From NCBI GenBank assembly GCA_902465425.1, contig CABQNA010000003.1:1-36814 (forward strand): a DNA stretch of 36,814 nt, given 5' to 3'. The notes under the pieces were generated by a model that worked only from the letters and a program-made list of their open reading frames with translations, was not told the origin of the DNA and did no database searches. Source of the stretch: an uncultured Collinsella sp. GTDB lineage: Bacteria > Actinomycetota > Coriobacteriia > Coriobacteriales > Coriobacteriaceae. The translations under genes and the position numbers were made by a program. This document shows, in pieces, positions 15,157-23,812 of the stretch (position 1 is the first letter of the stretch; every line of letters begins with the position of its first letter).

Positions 15157-15210
15157 TAACCCTTTATACCTAGGCAAATCGGCGGCAAAACGGGCTTCAA
15201 AGCGCCCTTC

Positions 15211-15248
15211 ACAAACAAAAACCGGGGCCCGCATGATGCGGACCCCGG
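15211..15248 (-). terminator. Terminator after glnN
   Basis: CCGGGGCCCGCA (15222-15233) and TGCGGACCCCGG (15237-15248) form a stem with a 3-nt loop. On the minus strand it is followed by TTTTTGTTTGT. Confidence 0.9.
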
Positions 15249-15279
15249 CTCAATACCGTGGCGATATGTCAGTTACGCT

Positions 15280-17367
15280 TTACACGTAGAACAGGATGTC
15301 GTCGTAGGTCGGGACCGGCCAGTAGTCGGCGGCCACGATCTCCTCCATGGCATCCACGGCGGCACGCAGCGTATCCATAGCGGGAACGACCTCGTGTGCA
15401 TACACGTTGGCCTGCTCCTGGCCATCGAGGGCCTCGGCCTTCTGATGCACGGCGTCGAGTGCCTTGATGGAGTCGTTGATGGTGGTGATGCCGTTGCAGA
15501 GCTTGTTGAGCGTGTTCTGCTCGCACTGCATGGCGGCCTCGGCACCGGCGGCACGAATGGTCTCAAGGCCCTTAGCGACCTTGGTGGCATAGGCGGTAAT
15601 GACCGGGCGATAGGTACGACGCGCCTCGCGAACCATCGTGGTGGCCTCGATGTTCATGAGCTTGTTGTACTTCTCGAGCTTGCAGTCGTAGCGGCACTGA
15701 GCCTCGGCCTTGGTCAGGACACCCGTCTCCTCAAAGAGCGCAATGGCCTTATCGGAAACAAAGGCGGGCAGGGCGTCGGCCGTGGTCTTGTTGTTGGCAA
15801 GTCCGCGCTTCTCGGCCTCGACGGGCCACTCGTCGGAGTAGCCATCTCCGGAGAAGAGGATGCGCTGGTGGTCGGTCAGGACCTTCTTGCAGTACTCGAG
15901 CGCGGCGTCCTGGAACTCATCCTCGGGCGTACCCTCAAGCGCGTCGGCGAAGGACTTGAGCGACTTGGCCACGGCGGCATCGAGCACCAGGTTGGAGTCG
16001 GAGACGTTCTGCTCGGAGCCGCAGGCACGGAACTCGAACTTGTTGCCGGTGAAGGCAAACGGGGAGGTGCGGTTGCGGTCGGTGTTGTCCTGCATCAGCT
16101 TGGGCAGGGTATCGGCACCCAGGTCAAGCACGCCGCGCGTGGCATGGACGGAAGCCTTGCCATCGATGATCTTCTCAACGACCTCGGTAAGCTGGTCGCC
16201 CAGGAAGATGGACATAATCGCTGGAGGAGCCTCGTTGGCGCCCAGACGATGATCGTTGCCGGCCGAGGCAACGGAGGCACGCAGGAGCTCCTGATAGTTA
16301 TCAACGGCCTCGATCACCGCGGTGAGGAAGACGATGAACTGCAGGTTGTCGAGCGGGGTGTCGCCCGGGTCGAGCAGGTTCTCGGACTCGGTGCCAAGCG
16401 ACCAGTTGTTGTGCTTGCCCGAACCGTTGATGCCCTCGAAGGGCTTCTCGTGCAGCAGGCAGACCAAGTCGTGGCGGGAGGCGATGAGCTTCATCTTCTC
16501 CATCATGACCAGATTCTGGTCGATGGCCTCGTTGACCTCGCCATAGACCGGTGCGAGCTCATGCTGGCAGGGAGCGACCTCGTTATGCTTGGTCTTGGCG
16601 GGAATGCCGAGCGCCCACAGCTCATCGTCCAGGTCCTTCATATAGGCCGAGACGGTGGGGCGGATAGCGCCAAAGTAGTGCTCCTCGAGCTCCTGGCCCT
16701 TGCAGGGGGCAGCACCAAAGAGGGTGCGGCCGGTGATGACCAGGTCCCTGCGCTTGCGGTAGGCATCCTTCTTGATCAGGAAGTACTCCTGCTCATCGCC
16801 CACGGAAGGAACGACCTTCTTGGGGGTCTTGCCAAACAGTGCCAGAACGCGCTTGGACTCACGCGAGAGCGCAGTCATGGAGCGCAGCAGCGGGGTCTTC
16901 TTGTCCAGGGCCTCGCCCGTGTAGGAGCAGAAAGCCGTGGGGATGCACAGGACATCGTCCTTGATAAAGGCGGGGCTGGTGGGATCCCAGGCGGTGTAGC
17001 CACGGGCCTCGAAGGTGGCGCGCAGGCCGCCGTTGGGGAAGCTGGAAGCATCGGGCTCGCCCTGGATGAGGTTCTTGCCCGTAAACTTGGTAATGGCGGT
17101 GCCGTCGTGGTTGGGCTCGAGGAAGCTGTCGTGCTTCTCGGAAGTAATGCCCGAAAGCGGCTGGAACCAGTGCGCGTAGTGCGTCGCGCCCTTGGAGATG
17201 GCCCAGACCTTCATAGCGTGGGCAACAGCGTTGGCCACATCCAGGTCGAGCGGCTCACCGTCCTCGAGGGTTGCAGCAAGGCGCTTCCAAATGTCCTTGG
17301 GGAGGTAGTCCTTCATGACTTCCTCCGAGAACACCATGGTCCCGAAGCGGTCAGTAAGTTCGGCCAT
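15280..17367 (-). CDS. glnN: Glutamine synthetase type III
   Basis: A 695-residue GSIII that makes glutamine from glutamate, ammonia and ATP; the length is typical of this long class. Visible signatures are MAELTDRFGTMVFSEEVMKDYLP at the N-terminus (given here only as the start landmark region), THYAHWFQPL, ENEVAPCQHE-like KHNEVAPCQHELAP, NGSGKHNNWS, NDHRLGANEAPPA and NKFEFRACGSEQN. The ATG at 17367 follows AAGGGAGTTCCGT; an earlier in-frame start at 17430 lacks a ribosome site and adds 21 atypical residues. The gene is monocistronic with its own terminator. A GTAAT-N6-GAAAC string 80-95 bp upstream recalls GlnR half-sites, giving a possible nitrogen control, weakly supported. Confidence 0.96.
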   Translation of the reverse strand: MAELTDRFGTMVFSEEVMKDYLPKDIWKRLAATLEDGEPLDLDVANAVAHAMKVWAISKGATHYAHWFQPLSGITSEKHDSFLEPNHDGTAITKFTGKNLIQGEPDASSFPNGGLRATFEARGYTAWDPTSPAFIKDDVLCIPTAFCSYTGEALDKKTPLLRSMTALSRESKRVLALFGKTPKKVVPSVGDEQEYFLIKKDAYRKRRDLVITGRTLFGAAPCKGQELEEHYFGAIRPTVSAYMKDLDDELWALGIPAKTKHNEVAPCQHELAPVYGEVNEAIDQNLVMMEKMKLIASRHDLVCLLHEKPFEGINGSGKHNNWSLGTESENLLDPGDTPLDNLQFIVFLTAVIEAVDNYQELLRASVASAGNDHRLGANEAPPAIMSIFLGDQLTEVVEKIIDGKASVHATRGVLDLGADTLPKLMQDNTDRNRTSPFAFTGNKFEFRACGSEQNVSDSNLVLDAAVAKSLKSFADALEGTPEDEFQDAALEYCKKVLTDHQRILFSGDGYSDEWPVEAEKRGLANNKTTADALPAFVSDKAIALFEETGVLTKAEAQCRYDCKLEKYNKLMNIEATTMVREARRTYRPVITAYATKVAKGLETIRAAGAEAAMQCEQNTLNKLCNGITTINDSIKALDAVHQKAEALDGQEQANVYAHEVVPAMDTLRAAVDAMEEIVAADYWPVPTYDDILFYV

Positions 17368-17446
17368 ACGGAACTCCCTTCGTATCGGCACCGCGTGAGA
17401 AGCGGTGTTGATTACTAACGAACGAGTCATAGCTTAGACTCGCCGT

Positions 17447-17462
17447 GTTTCCGCAACATTAC
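17447..17462 (-). promoter_or_regulatory. Possible GlnR-like half-site upstream of glnN
   Basis: On the minus strand GTAAT-N6-GAAAC matches the actinobacterial GlnR a/b-site pattern (GTnAC-n6-GAAAC) at 9 of 10 defined positions as read by eye. Only one pair is seen, so confidence is low. Confidence 0.25.
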
Positions 17463-17578
17463 CGTTATGTTGCTGTCGCGAAACCAATCAATGAGGTTAC
17501 CGCATCGCGGCGGCGTTGCCACCCTCAACAGCCAATCAACTGTATAAATTGCAGACCTTTCCCCATGGTTTAAGGGTA

Positions 17579-17654
17579 GTCAATTTGAGATGGGGCTCTA
17601 TTAACTGGTATTTCACATCGGATACCAGTCTTTATAGCCCCATCCTAGATTGAC
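17579..17654. repeat. 76-bp near-palindrome upstream of metF
   Basis: Outer arms 17579-17597 and 17636-17654 match at 16 of 19 positions (core ATGGGGCT/AGCCCCAT). Inner arms ACTGGTAT (17604-17611) and ATACCAGT (17622-17629) are perfect. No T-run follows. It lies in the 426-bp gap between divergent glnN and metF, where no gene is supported. I do not recognise it as a known riboswitch. Confidence 0.6.
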
Positions 17655-17793
17655 CGCCCTGTTATAGGGAATGCCGATAGCAAGGCATCTTTGATTGGTA
17701 TCCTCAAATAGCGAGTGGAACTCCACCGCGACACAGCGGTGCTGTAGAATCCTTACAACACATCGCACTATTACGTATCTAGAGGAGCACGAT

Positions 17794-18666
17794 ATGCGCG
17801 TCGACGAGGTTTTTAAGCAGGCAGCATCCCAGGGCACCGCACCCGTTTCGTTTGAGATGTTCCCGCCCAAGGGCGAGCTTACCCTCGACACGGCTCGCGA
17901 GGTGGCGGGCAACCTGTGCAAGCTTTCGCCGAGCTTTGTCTCGGTCACCTGCTCGGCCGGCGGCTCGGGCAACGGTGCCACCACCGCCCCCATTGCGCAT
18001 ATGATTACGAGCGAATTCGATACACCCTCGGTGGCACACCTTACCTGCGTGGGCCGTTCGCACGCCGATATCGCCGCCAAGATCGACGAGTATCGCACCG
18101 CCGGCGTGGAAAACATCCTGGCCCTGCGCGGCGATCTCCCTGCCGGCGCGACCGAGGACGACAAGCCCGCCTCGGACTACGCCTACGCCCGCGACCTCAT
18201 CCCCGAGCTCGTCGACGCCGGCTTTTGCGTGGGCGCCGCAGCCTACCCCGAGGGCCACATTGCCTGCGAGGATCTCAACCTCTCGGTCGAACACCTCAAG
18301 CAAAAACAGGACGCCGGCGCGAGCTTCTTTGTGACGCAGCTCTTTTTTGATAACGAGTGCTTCTACCGTTTTCGCGAGCTTGCCGACAAGGCCGGCATCA
18401 CCGTGCCCATTACCGCGGGCATCATGCCGTTTATGGGCAAGTCGCAGATCAGCCGCATGGTCTTTATGTGCGGCGCGTCGCTGCCCTCCCCCGTCATCAA
18501 GATTCTCGCCAAGTACGAGAATGACCCCGAGAGCCTGCAGGCAGCCGGTGTAGATTATGCCGCCCGTCAGCTTTGCGACCTCAAGGAGCACGGCGCCGAC
18601 GGCCTGCACCTGTACACTATGAACCGTCCTGCGATCGCCGCGACCATTATGGAGCGCCTGGGGTAA
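17794..18666 (+). CDS. metF: 5,10-methylenetetrahydrofolate reductase
   Basis: A 290-residue flavoenzyme that reduces methylene-THF to 5-methyl-THF, the methyl donor for MetH. Family strings are VSFEMFPPKG near the N-terminus (catalytic Glu), HLTCVGRS, ILALRGDLP, DAGASFFVTQLFFDN and ITAGIMPFMG. The length fits bacterial MetF. The ATG at 17794 follows AGAGGAGCACGAT; the earlier in-frame start at 17695 has no ribosome site. The stop overlaps the next start by one base (TAATG), so it leads a metF-activation domain-metH operon. A 76-bp near-palindrome lies upstream. Confidence 0.96.
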   Translation: MRVDEVFKQAASQGTAPVSFEMFPPKGELTLDTAREVAGNLCKLSPSFVSVTCSAGGSGNGATTAPIAHMITSEFDTPSVAHLTCVGRSHADIAAKIDEYRTAGVENILALRGDLPAGATEDDKPASDYAYARDLIPELVDAGFCVGAAAYPEGHIACEDLNLSVEHLKQKQDAGASFFVTQLFFDNECFYRFRELADKAGITVPITAGIMPFMGKSQISRMVFMCGASLPSPVIKILAKYENDPESLQAAGVDYAARQLCDLKEHGADGLHLYTMNRPAIAATIMERLG

Positions 18667-19454
18667 TGGAAAAACCGCACATCGATACAACCACTGTCGA
18701 AGTGCCGGCCGACCTTGCGTCGCCGGCGCTTTACCGTGTCGATGCTGCGCACCATCCCCGTGTCGACCGTGCCGAGATGCTGCGGTATCTGGGTTACGGC
18801 GGCCAGCAGATTGAGCCCGAACTGTCACGACGTATTGAGCTTGTCGTTGAACGTCTGGAACTGGACATTGAGCCCCGTGGCGTGCGCCGCGTATTTGCCA
18901 TCGATGCCACGGGCGTGGACGAGCAGGGCAAGCCTTGCATCCGTCTGGTCGGCACCAACGTTGAGCTGCGCGGTCGTGATATCTATCGACATCTCAAAGA
19001 CGCCCGCTTTGCCGCGCTCATGGCTTGCACCCTCGGCATGGACGCCGAGCGTCGCCTACGCACCACGGGAGCCCAGCAGCCCCTAGAGGGAGCTGTACTC
19101 GATGCCGCGTGCTCTGCCTATGTGGAAGCCGCCGTCGAGCAGATGGACCAGCAGGTCAAGGCTGCGGCCGCCGCACACGGACTCGCCGGCAACTGGCGCT
19201 TCAGTCCCGGATACGGCGACTGTCCGCTCTCGGCCCAGCGCTCGATCGTCAATGCGCTCAACGCCACGCGCCTCATCGGCCTGACCGTCACGCCAACCAA
19301 CCTGCTCATGCCCACCAAGAGCGTGACCGCGGTGATCGGCCTGTTCGAAGGCGAAGTCCACGACGCCCAGAGCCGCCCCACTTGCAATATATGCCGCATG
19401 CGCGAGCACTGCCGCTTCCGTGCCGCCCACACCACCTGCTATTCCAGCCATTAG
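18666..19454 (+). CDS. Stand-alone MetH reactivation (vitamin B12-dependent methionine synthase activation) domain protein
   Basis: A 262-residue protein matching the AdoMet-binding activation domain that is normally the C-terminus of MetH. It restores oxidised cob(II)alamin to methylcobalamin using AdoMet and an electron donor. The signature WRFSPGYGDCPLSAQ corresponds to the RxxPGYxACP motif of the family. The region before it is helical. A cysteine-rich tail (PTCNICRMREHCRF) is present, possibly metal-binding. The ATG at 18666 overlaps the metF stop, so translation is coupled. The metH gene, which lacks this domain, starts 10 bp after its stop. This split arrangement is known in Thermotoga and several anaerobes. 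Confidence 0.9.
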   Translation: MEKPHIDTTTVEVPADLASPALYRVDAAHHPRVDRAEMLRYLGYGGQQIEPELSRRIELVVERLELDIEPRGVRRVFAIDATGVDEQGKPCIRLVGTNVELRGRDIYRHLKDARFAALMACTLGMDAERRLRTTGAQQPLEGAVLDAACSAYVEAAVEQMDQQVKAAAAAHGLAGNWRFSPGYGDCPLSAQRSIVNALNATRLIGLTVTPTNLLMPTKSVTAVIGLFEGEVHDAQSRPTCNICRMREHCRFRAAHTTCYSSH

Positions 19455-19463
19455 GAGCCCTCG

Positions 19464-22022
19464 ATGTTTACTCCGCTTATCACTCATGATTCTGACGGCA
19501 CTGCATTGGCGGCACCCGTTGATGCCGCACGTCGCAACGGTGCCACGTACAAGACGCGCACGATCGACGATCTGCGCATTAAGGACGATCGCCTGCGTGC
19601 GGCCATCGAGGGCACGGGACACCTGCTGTTCGACGGCGGCATGGGCACCATGTTGCAGGCCGCTGGCATGAAGGCGGGCGCCCTGCCCGAGCTGCTCAAC
19701 TTTGAGGAGCCACAGGTCATTACCGATATTCAGCGTCAGTACGTCGAGGCCGGCTGCGACGTGATCACCGCCAATACCTTTGGCGCCAACGCGCACAAGC
19801 TCGATGGCGCCGCCACCGTGACAGATGTCTTTGCCGCCGCGGTCTCTTGCGCTCGCGCGGCCGGCGCCCACTACGTCGCCGGCGACATCGGCCCCATCGG
19901 CGCGCTGCTTCGCCCCTTGGGCACCCTCAGCTTCGACGAGGCCTACGACCTCTTTGCCGAGGAAGTGCGCGCCGGCGTCGATGCGGGCGTGGACCTCTTT
20001 ATTATCGAGACCATGACCGACCTTGCCGAGATCAAGGCAGCCGTCCTCGCCTGCCGCGAGAACTCCGACCTGCCCGTCTTTGCCACCATGACCTTTGAGG
20101 AAGACGGTCGCACCTTCCTGGGCACGAGTCCCGAGGTTGCCGCCATCACGCTCGATGCCATCGGCGCCGACGTTTTGGGCATCAACTGCAGCCAGGGACC
20201 GGCCGAGCTCCGAGGGCTCGCCGCTCGCATGCTCACCGTTACGGACAAGCCCGTTATGGTGCAGGCCAACGCAGGACTGCCCCGCGTGGACGACGACGGC
20301 AACACCGTCTTTGATATCCAGGCGCCCGAGTACGCCGTGGCCGTCGCCGGTATGATTGCCGACGGCGTAAGCGTCGTGGGCGGCTGCTGCGGCACCACGC
20401 CGGCGCACATGGCAGCGCTGCGCACGCTTATCGATAACCACACGCCCAGCCCGCGTCACCGCAAGCCCAGCATGTCGGTCACGAGCGCCCAAACGGTCGT
20501 GGATCTTCCCTGCGACGGCCACAAGATCGCCGTCATCGGCGAGCGCATCAACCCCACCGGCAAAAAGCGCCTGCAGCAGGCCCTGCGCGACGGCGATCTG
20601 GACTACGTGGTGAGCCAGGGCATCAGCCAGCAGGAGCAGGGCGCCGACATCCTGGACGTCAACGTGGGTCTGCCCGAGATCGACGAGGTCAAGATTATCC
20701 AACAGGCCACCGAGCAGCTCCAAGGCTCCACGCTGCTGCCGCTGCAGATCGACTCCACCGATCCCGCCGCTGTCGAGGCCGCCGTACGCCGCTATGCCGG
20801 CAAGCCCATCATCAACTCCGTCAACGGCAAGCAGCAGATCATGGATGAGATCTTCCCGCTGGTCGCCCACTATGGAACCAACGTCGTCGGCCTTACGCTC
20901 GACGAAGGCGGCATCCCCGATACCGCCGAGGCCCGCTTTGCCATCGCCGAACGCATCGTGGCCGAGGCCGCCCGCTACGGCATCGGCCCGGACCGTATCC
21001 TCATCGACTGCCTGGTCATGACCGCCTCGACCAATCAACGCCAGGCCGAGCAGATCCTACGTGCCATGTCCCTGTGCAAGGAGCGTCTGGGCGTCAAATG
21101 CGCGCTCGGCGTGTCGAACATCAGCTTTGGCCTGCCTGCCCGCCCGCTGCTGGGCTCGGTCTTTTTGGCCGCCGCTTTTGGCGCGGGCCTGGACGCCCCC
21201 ATCATGAACCCGGGCTCCAAGCGCTTTATGGATACCGTCTACAGCTATCGCGTCCTGAGCGTTGAGGACGAGGGCTCGACCGGATACATCGAGCGCTATG
21301 CCGGTTGGACCGATCCGTATAAGATCGCCGCCAACCCGGCAGCAGCTCAGGCCGCATCGAGTGATGCCGCGCCCGCTGCTGGCACCGCCGGCACCGACGG
21401 CAACGACGACCCGATTCGTCGCATGGTCGTCTCGGGCCGCAAAGGCGAAATCGCTGCCGAGACCGAGCGTCTGCTGGCAGACCACGACGCCATGGACCTC
21501 ATCAACGATCACTTTATCCCCGCCCTCGACGAAGTTGGCGTCCTCTTTGACCAGGGCAAGTTCTTCTTGCCGCAGCTTATGGCCTCGGCCGAAGCCGCAC
21601 GCGTGGGCTTCGACACCATCAAGCGCCTGATGCCCGCCGGCGAGATTGCCGACAAGGGCAAGATCTGCGTGGCCACCGTCAAGGGCGACATCCACGATAT
21701 TGGCAAGAACATCGTCAAAATGCTGCTCGACAACTACGGCTACACCGTCTTTGACCTGGGCCGCGACGTCGATCCGCAGGAGGTACTCAAGACCGTCAAG
21801 GAGCGCGATATCAAACTCGTCGGCCTCTCGGCGCTTATGACCACCACCGTCGTGGCCATGGAAGAGACCATCAAGTTGCTCCATGCCGAGGTTCCGGGCG
21901 TCAAGATCATCGTAGGCGGCGCCGTACTCACCCCCGAATACGCCAAGCAGATCGGCGCGGACTACTACGCCAAGGACGCCGCCGAAAGCGCTCGTATCGC
22001 CGAAGAGGTCTTTGGGCAGTAA
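19464..22022 (+). CDS. metH: Cobalamin-dependent methionine synthase lacking the activation domain
   Basis: An 852-residue enzyme that transfers methyl from methyl-THF to homocysteine through cobalamin. The first ~320 residues are the homocysteine domain with zinc cysteines Cys242 (GINCSQGP) and Cys308-Cys309 (GGCCGTTPAH). Residues about 345-610 are the pterin domain (GERINPTGKKRL, ILDVNVGLPEIDE). After an alanine-rich linker (about 630-650), the cap and B12-binding domain has the cobalamin-ligating His744 in GDIHDIGKN. The protein ends there; the activation domain is encoded by the preceding gene. The ATG at 19464 follows TAGGAGCCCTCG. A hairpin without T-run follows the stop. Confidence 0.97.
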   Translation: MFTPLITHDSDGTALAAPVDAARRNGATYKTRTIDDLRIKDDRLRAAIEGTGHLLFDGGMGTMLQAAGMKAGALPELLNFEEPQVITDIQRQYVEAGCDVITANTFGANAHKLDGAATVTDVFAAAVSCARAAGAHYVAGDIGPIGALLRPLGTLSFDEAYDLFAEEVRAGVDAGVDLFIIETMTDLAEIKAAVLACRENSDLPVFATMTFEEDGRTFLGTSPEVAAITLDAIGADVLGINCSQGPAELRGLAARMLTVTDKPVMVQANAGLPRVDDDGNTVFDIQAPEYAVAVAGMIADGVSVVGGCCGTTPAHMAALRTLIDNHTPSPRHRKPSMSVTSAQTVVDLPCDGHKIAVIGERINPTGKKRLQQALRDGDLDYVVSQGISQQEQGADILDVNVGLPEIDEVKIIQQATEQLQGSTLLPLQIDSTDPAAVEAAVRRYAGKPIINSVNGKQQIMDEIFPLVAHYGTNVVGLTLDEGGIPDTAEARFAIAERIVAEAARYGIGPDRILIDCLVMTASTNQRQAEQILRAMSLCKERLGVKCALGVSNISFGLPARPLLGSVFLAAAFGAGLDAPIMNPGSKRFMDTVYSYRVLSVEDEGSTGYIERYAGWTDPYKIAANPAAAQAASSDAAPAAGTAGTDGNDDPIRRMVVSGRKGEIAAETERLLADHDAMDLINDHFIPALDEVGVLFDQGKFFLPQLMASAEAARVGFDTIKRLMPAGEIADKGKICVATVKGDIHDIGKNIVKMLLDNYGYTVFDLGRDVDPQEVLKTVKERDIKLVGLSALMTTTVVAMEETIKLLHAEVPGVKIIVGGAVLTPEYAKQIGADYYAKDAAESARIAEEVFGQ

Positions 22023-22047
22023 CATAACGGAAACAACCGAGCACCAA

Positions 22048-22085
22048 AACGTGCCGCACACGCCACTTGGCACGTGCGGCACGTT
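22048..22085. repeat. Hairpin between metH and the UPF0210 gene
   Basis: AACGTGCCGCAC (22048-22059) pairs perfectly with GTGCGGCACGTT (22074-22085), with a 14-nt loop. The bases after it are AGAATAG, so it is not a classical terminator. It may attenuate read-through from the met operon. Confidence 0.6.
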
Positions 22086-22130
22086 AGAATAGAAAAGACT
22101 ATGCTCGTTTTGGCAGATAGGAGCGCAAGG

Positions 22131-23495
22131 ATGGCGATCACGCCCGCAGAAATCGCGGAAACCCGCGGCATGGTTGAGGAACAGAACCTCGACATCAGGA
22201 CCATCACCATGGGTGTTTCGCTCATGGGTTGCGGTGACGAGAACCTCGACCGCATGTGCACGAAGATCTACGACCACGTGACGCACACGGCTGAGCATCT
22301 GGTCGAAACCGCCGAGAACCTCGAGCGCGAATACGGTATCCCCATCGTCAACAAGCGCGTCTCCGTCACCCCGGTGGCGCAGATCGCCGCGTGCTGCAAG
22401 GATGAGGACCTCACCCCCATCGCGCACGCCCTCGACCGCGCGGCCGAGACACTCGGCATCGATTACCTGGGCGGCTTCTCCGCACTCGTCCAGAAGGGCA
22501 TCGGCGACGCCGACCGCCGCGTCATCCAGTCCATCCCCCAGGCGCTCGCCACCACGAGCCGCGTCTGCTCCAGCGTCAACGTCGCCAGCCTGCGTGCCGG
22601 CATCAACATGGACGCCGTGCTCATGGCCGCCCAGACCATCATCGATGCCGCTAAACTCACGGCCGACCAGGATTCCGTCGGCGCTTCCAAGTTTGTCTGC
22701 TTTGCCAACATGGTCGAGGACTCCCCGTTTATGGCAGGCGCCGTCCACGGCGGTGGCGAGGCCGACGCCGTCATCAACGTAGGCGTCTCGGGCCCCGGCG
22801 TTATGGCCGCAGCCCTGGAGACGCTGCCCGATTCCGCATCGATGATGGAAGTCGCCGAGAAGATTAAGCAGACCGCCTTTAAGATCACCCGCGCCGGCGA
22901 GCTCATGAGCCGCGAGGCCGCCCATCGTCTGGGTGTCGAGAAGGGCATTGTCGACCTGTCGCTGGCTCCCACGCCTGCCATCGGCGACTCCGTTGCCCGC
23001 ATCCTCGAGATCATCGGCGTGGGCACCTGCGGTGGCCCCGGCACGACCTGCGCGCTCGCCATGCTCAACGATGCCGTCAAGAAGGGCGGCGTCATGGCCA
23101 GCTCCAGCGTAGGCGGTCTCTCGGGCGCCTTTATCCCCGTGTCCGAGGACGCCGGCATGATTGCCGCCGTCGAGGCCGGCGCGCTTTCGCTCGAGAAGCT
23201 CGAGGCCATGACCTGCGTGTGCTCCGTCGGCCTGGACATGATCGCCATCCCCGGCGACACCCCAGTCGAGACCATCGCCGGCATCATCGCCGACGAGATG
23301 GCCATCGGTGTCATCAACAACAAGACCACGGCCGTGCGCGTGATCCCCGCCATCGGCAAGGGCGTGGGCGACTGCGTCGAGTACGGCGGCCTGTTCGGCC
23401 GTGCGCCCATCATGCCGGTGAACCCCAACGCCGGCACCGTGCTTGCCCACCGCGGTGGACGCTTCCCGGCGCCGCTGAACTCGCTGAAGAACTAG
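22131..23495 (+). CDS. UPF0210 (PFL/DUF711-family) protein
   Basis: A 454-residue protein of the UPF0210 family, whose biochemical role is not established. Family-like strings are NLDIRTITMGVSLMGCGDEN, the glycine-rich GVSGPGVMAAALE, DLSLAPTPAIGDSVARILE, GGPGTTCALAMLNDAVKKGG and GGLSGAFIPVSEDAGM. The length is normal. The start at 22131 follows GATAGGAGCGCAAGG; an earlier in-frame ATG at 22074 lacks a ribosome site. In other bacteria the family is often next to a small ACT-domain protein; none is seen here. It follows the met operon after a hairpin and may be transcribed separately. Confidence 0.9.
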   Translation: MAITPAEIAETRGMVEEQNLDIRTITMGVSLMGCGDENLDRMCTKIYDHVTHTAEHLVETAENLEREYGIPIVNKRVSVTPVAQIAACCKDEDLTPIAHALDRAAETLGIDYLGGFSALVQKGIGDADRRVIQSIPQALATTSRVCSSVNVASLRAGINMDAVLMAAQTIIDAAKLTADQDSVGASKFVCFANMVEDSPFMAGAVHGGGEADAVINVGVSGPGVMAAALETLPDSASMMEVAEKIKQTAFKITRAGELMSREAAHRLGVEKGIVDLSLAPTPAIGDSVARILEIIGVGTCGGPGTTCALAMLNDAVKKGGVMASSSVGGLSGAFIPVSEDAGMIAAVEAGALSLEKLEAMTCVCSVGLDMIAIPGDTPVETIAGIIADEMAIGVINNKTTAVRVIPAIGKGVGDCVEYGGLFGRAPIMPVNPNAGTVLAHRGGRFPAPLNSLKN

Positions 23496-23513
23496 CTGAG
23501 GGATTCGGGCGAG

Positions 23514-23646
23514 GAGCCCCGGGGAGGGCAAATATATAAGGTCGCCTGCTCGGACAGTCCTGACTCGCACGGAGAGCACATTAAGCACTCTCCGGCTCGT
23601 GCGGAACTCGCGATCGACCTTATATATTTGCCCTCCCCGGGGCTCC
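23514..23646. repeat. Perfect 32-bp inverted repeat with a structured 69-nt loop
   Basis: Arms 23514-23545 and 23615-23646 are exact reverse complements over 32 bp. They contain CCCCGGGG and an A/T block (AAATATATAAGG). The 69-nt loop itself can fold: CGCAC/GTGCG and GGAGAG/CTCTCC. No T-run or gene is associated. It lies 18 bp after the UPF0210 stop and about 165 bp before a methyltransferase gene of unusual composition. Confidence 0.95.
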
Positions 23647-23761
23647 CGCACAACGGGACCTCAGTTGGGTTCTATCCCGTATGGCAGTCGCTTCGCTCCT
23701 GCCCGCCTTGGTTGTGAGGGCGGTTTGGCGTTGGAACGGTTCTTTCTGATATATGCTGGTT

Positions 23762-23793
23762 GCGGCTCTTCTTTTGGGAGGAGTCGCTTTTTT
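23762..23793 (+). terminator. Terminator or attenuator just upstream of the methyltransferase ribosome site
   Basis: GCGGCTCTTC (23762-23771) pairs with GAGGAGTCGC (23778-23787), all ten positions pairing with two G-U, loop TTTTGG, followed by TTTTTT (23788-23793). AGGAGG of the next gene starts about 7 bp later, so it could end upstream transcripts or attenuate the methyltransferase. Confidence 0.65.
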
Positions 23794-23812
23794 GTTGCTA
23801 GGAGGTTGGCCC

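Noticed and set aside
15394..17418. Long open frame (674 codons) antisense to glnN
   Set aside because: It mirrors glnN codon structure on the opposite strand, has low-complexity Gly/Val/Leu composition and no recognisable domain. Long antisense frames are expected in high-GC genes.
17655..17793. Possible riboswitch (SAM or cobalamin) before metF
   Set aside because: Only small hairpins (ATGCC/GGCAT, CCGC/GCGG) are seen; no conserved core of either class was found.
19083..23651. Two very long antisense frames (651 and 864 codons) opposite metH and the UPF0210 gene
   Set aside because: Same cause: shadow of C-rich third positions. The sense frames have clear conserved motifs and ribosome sites.
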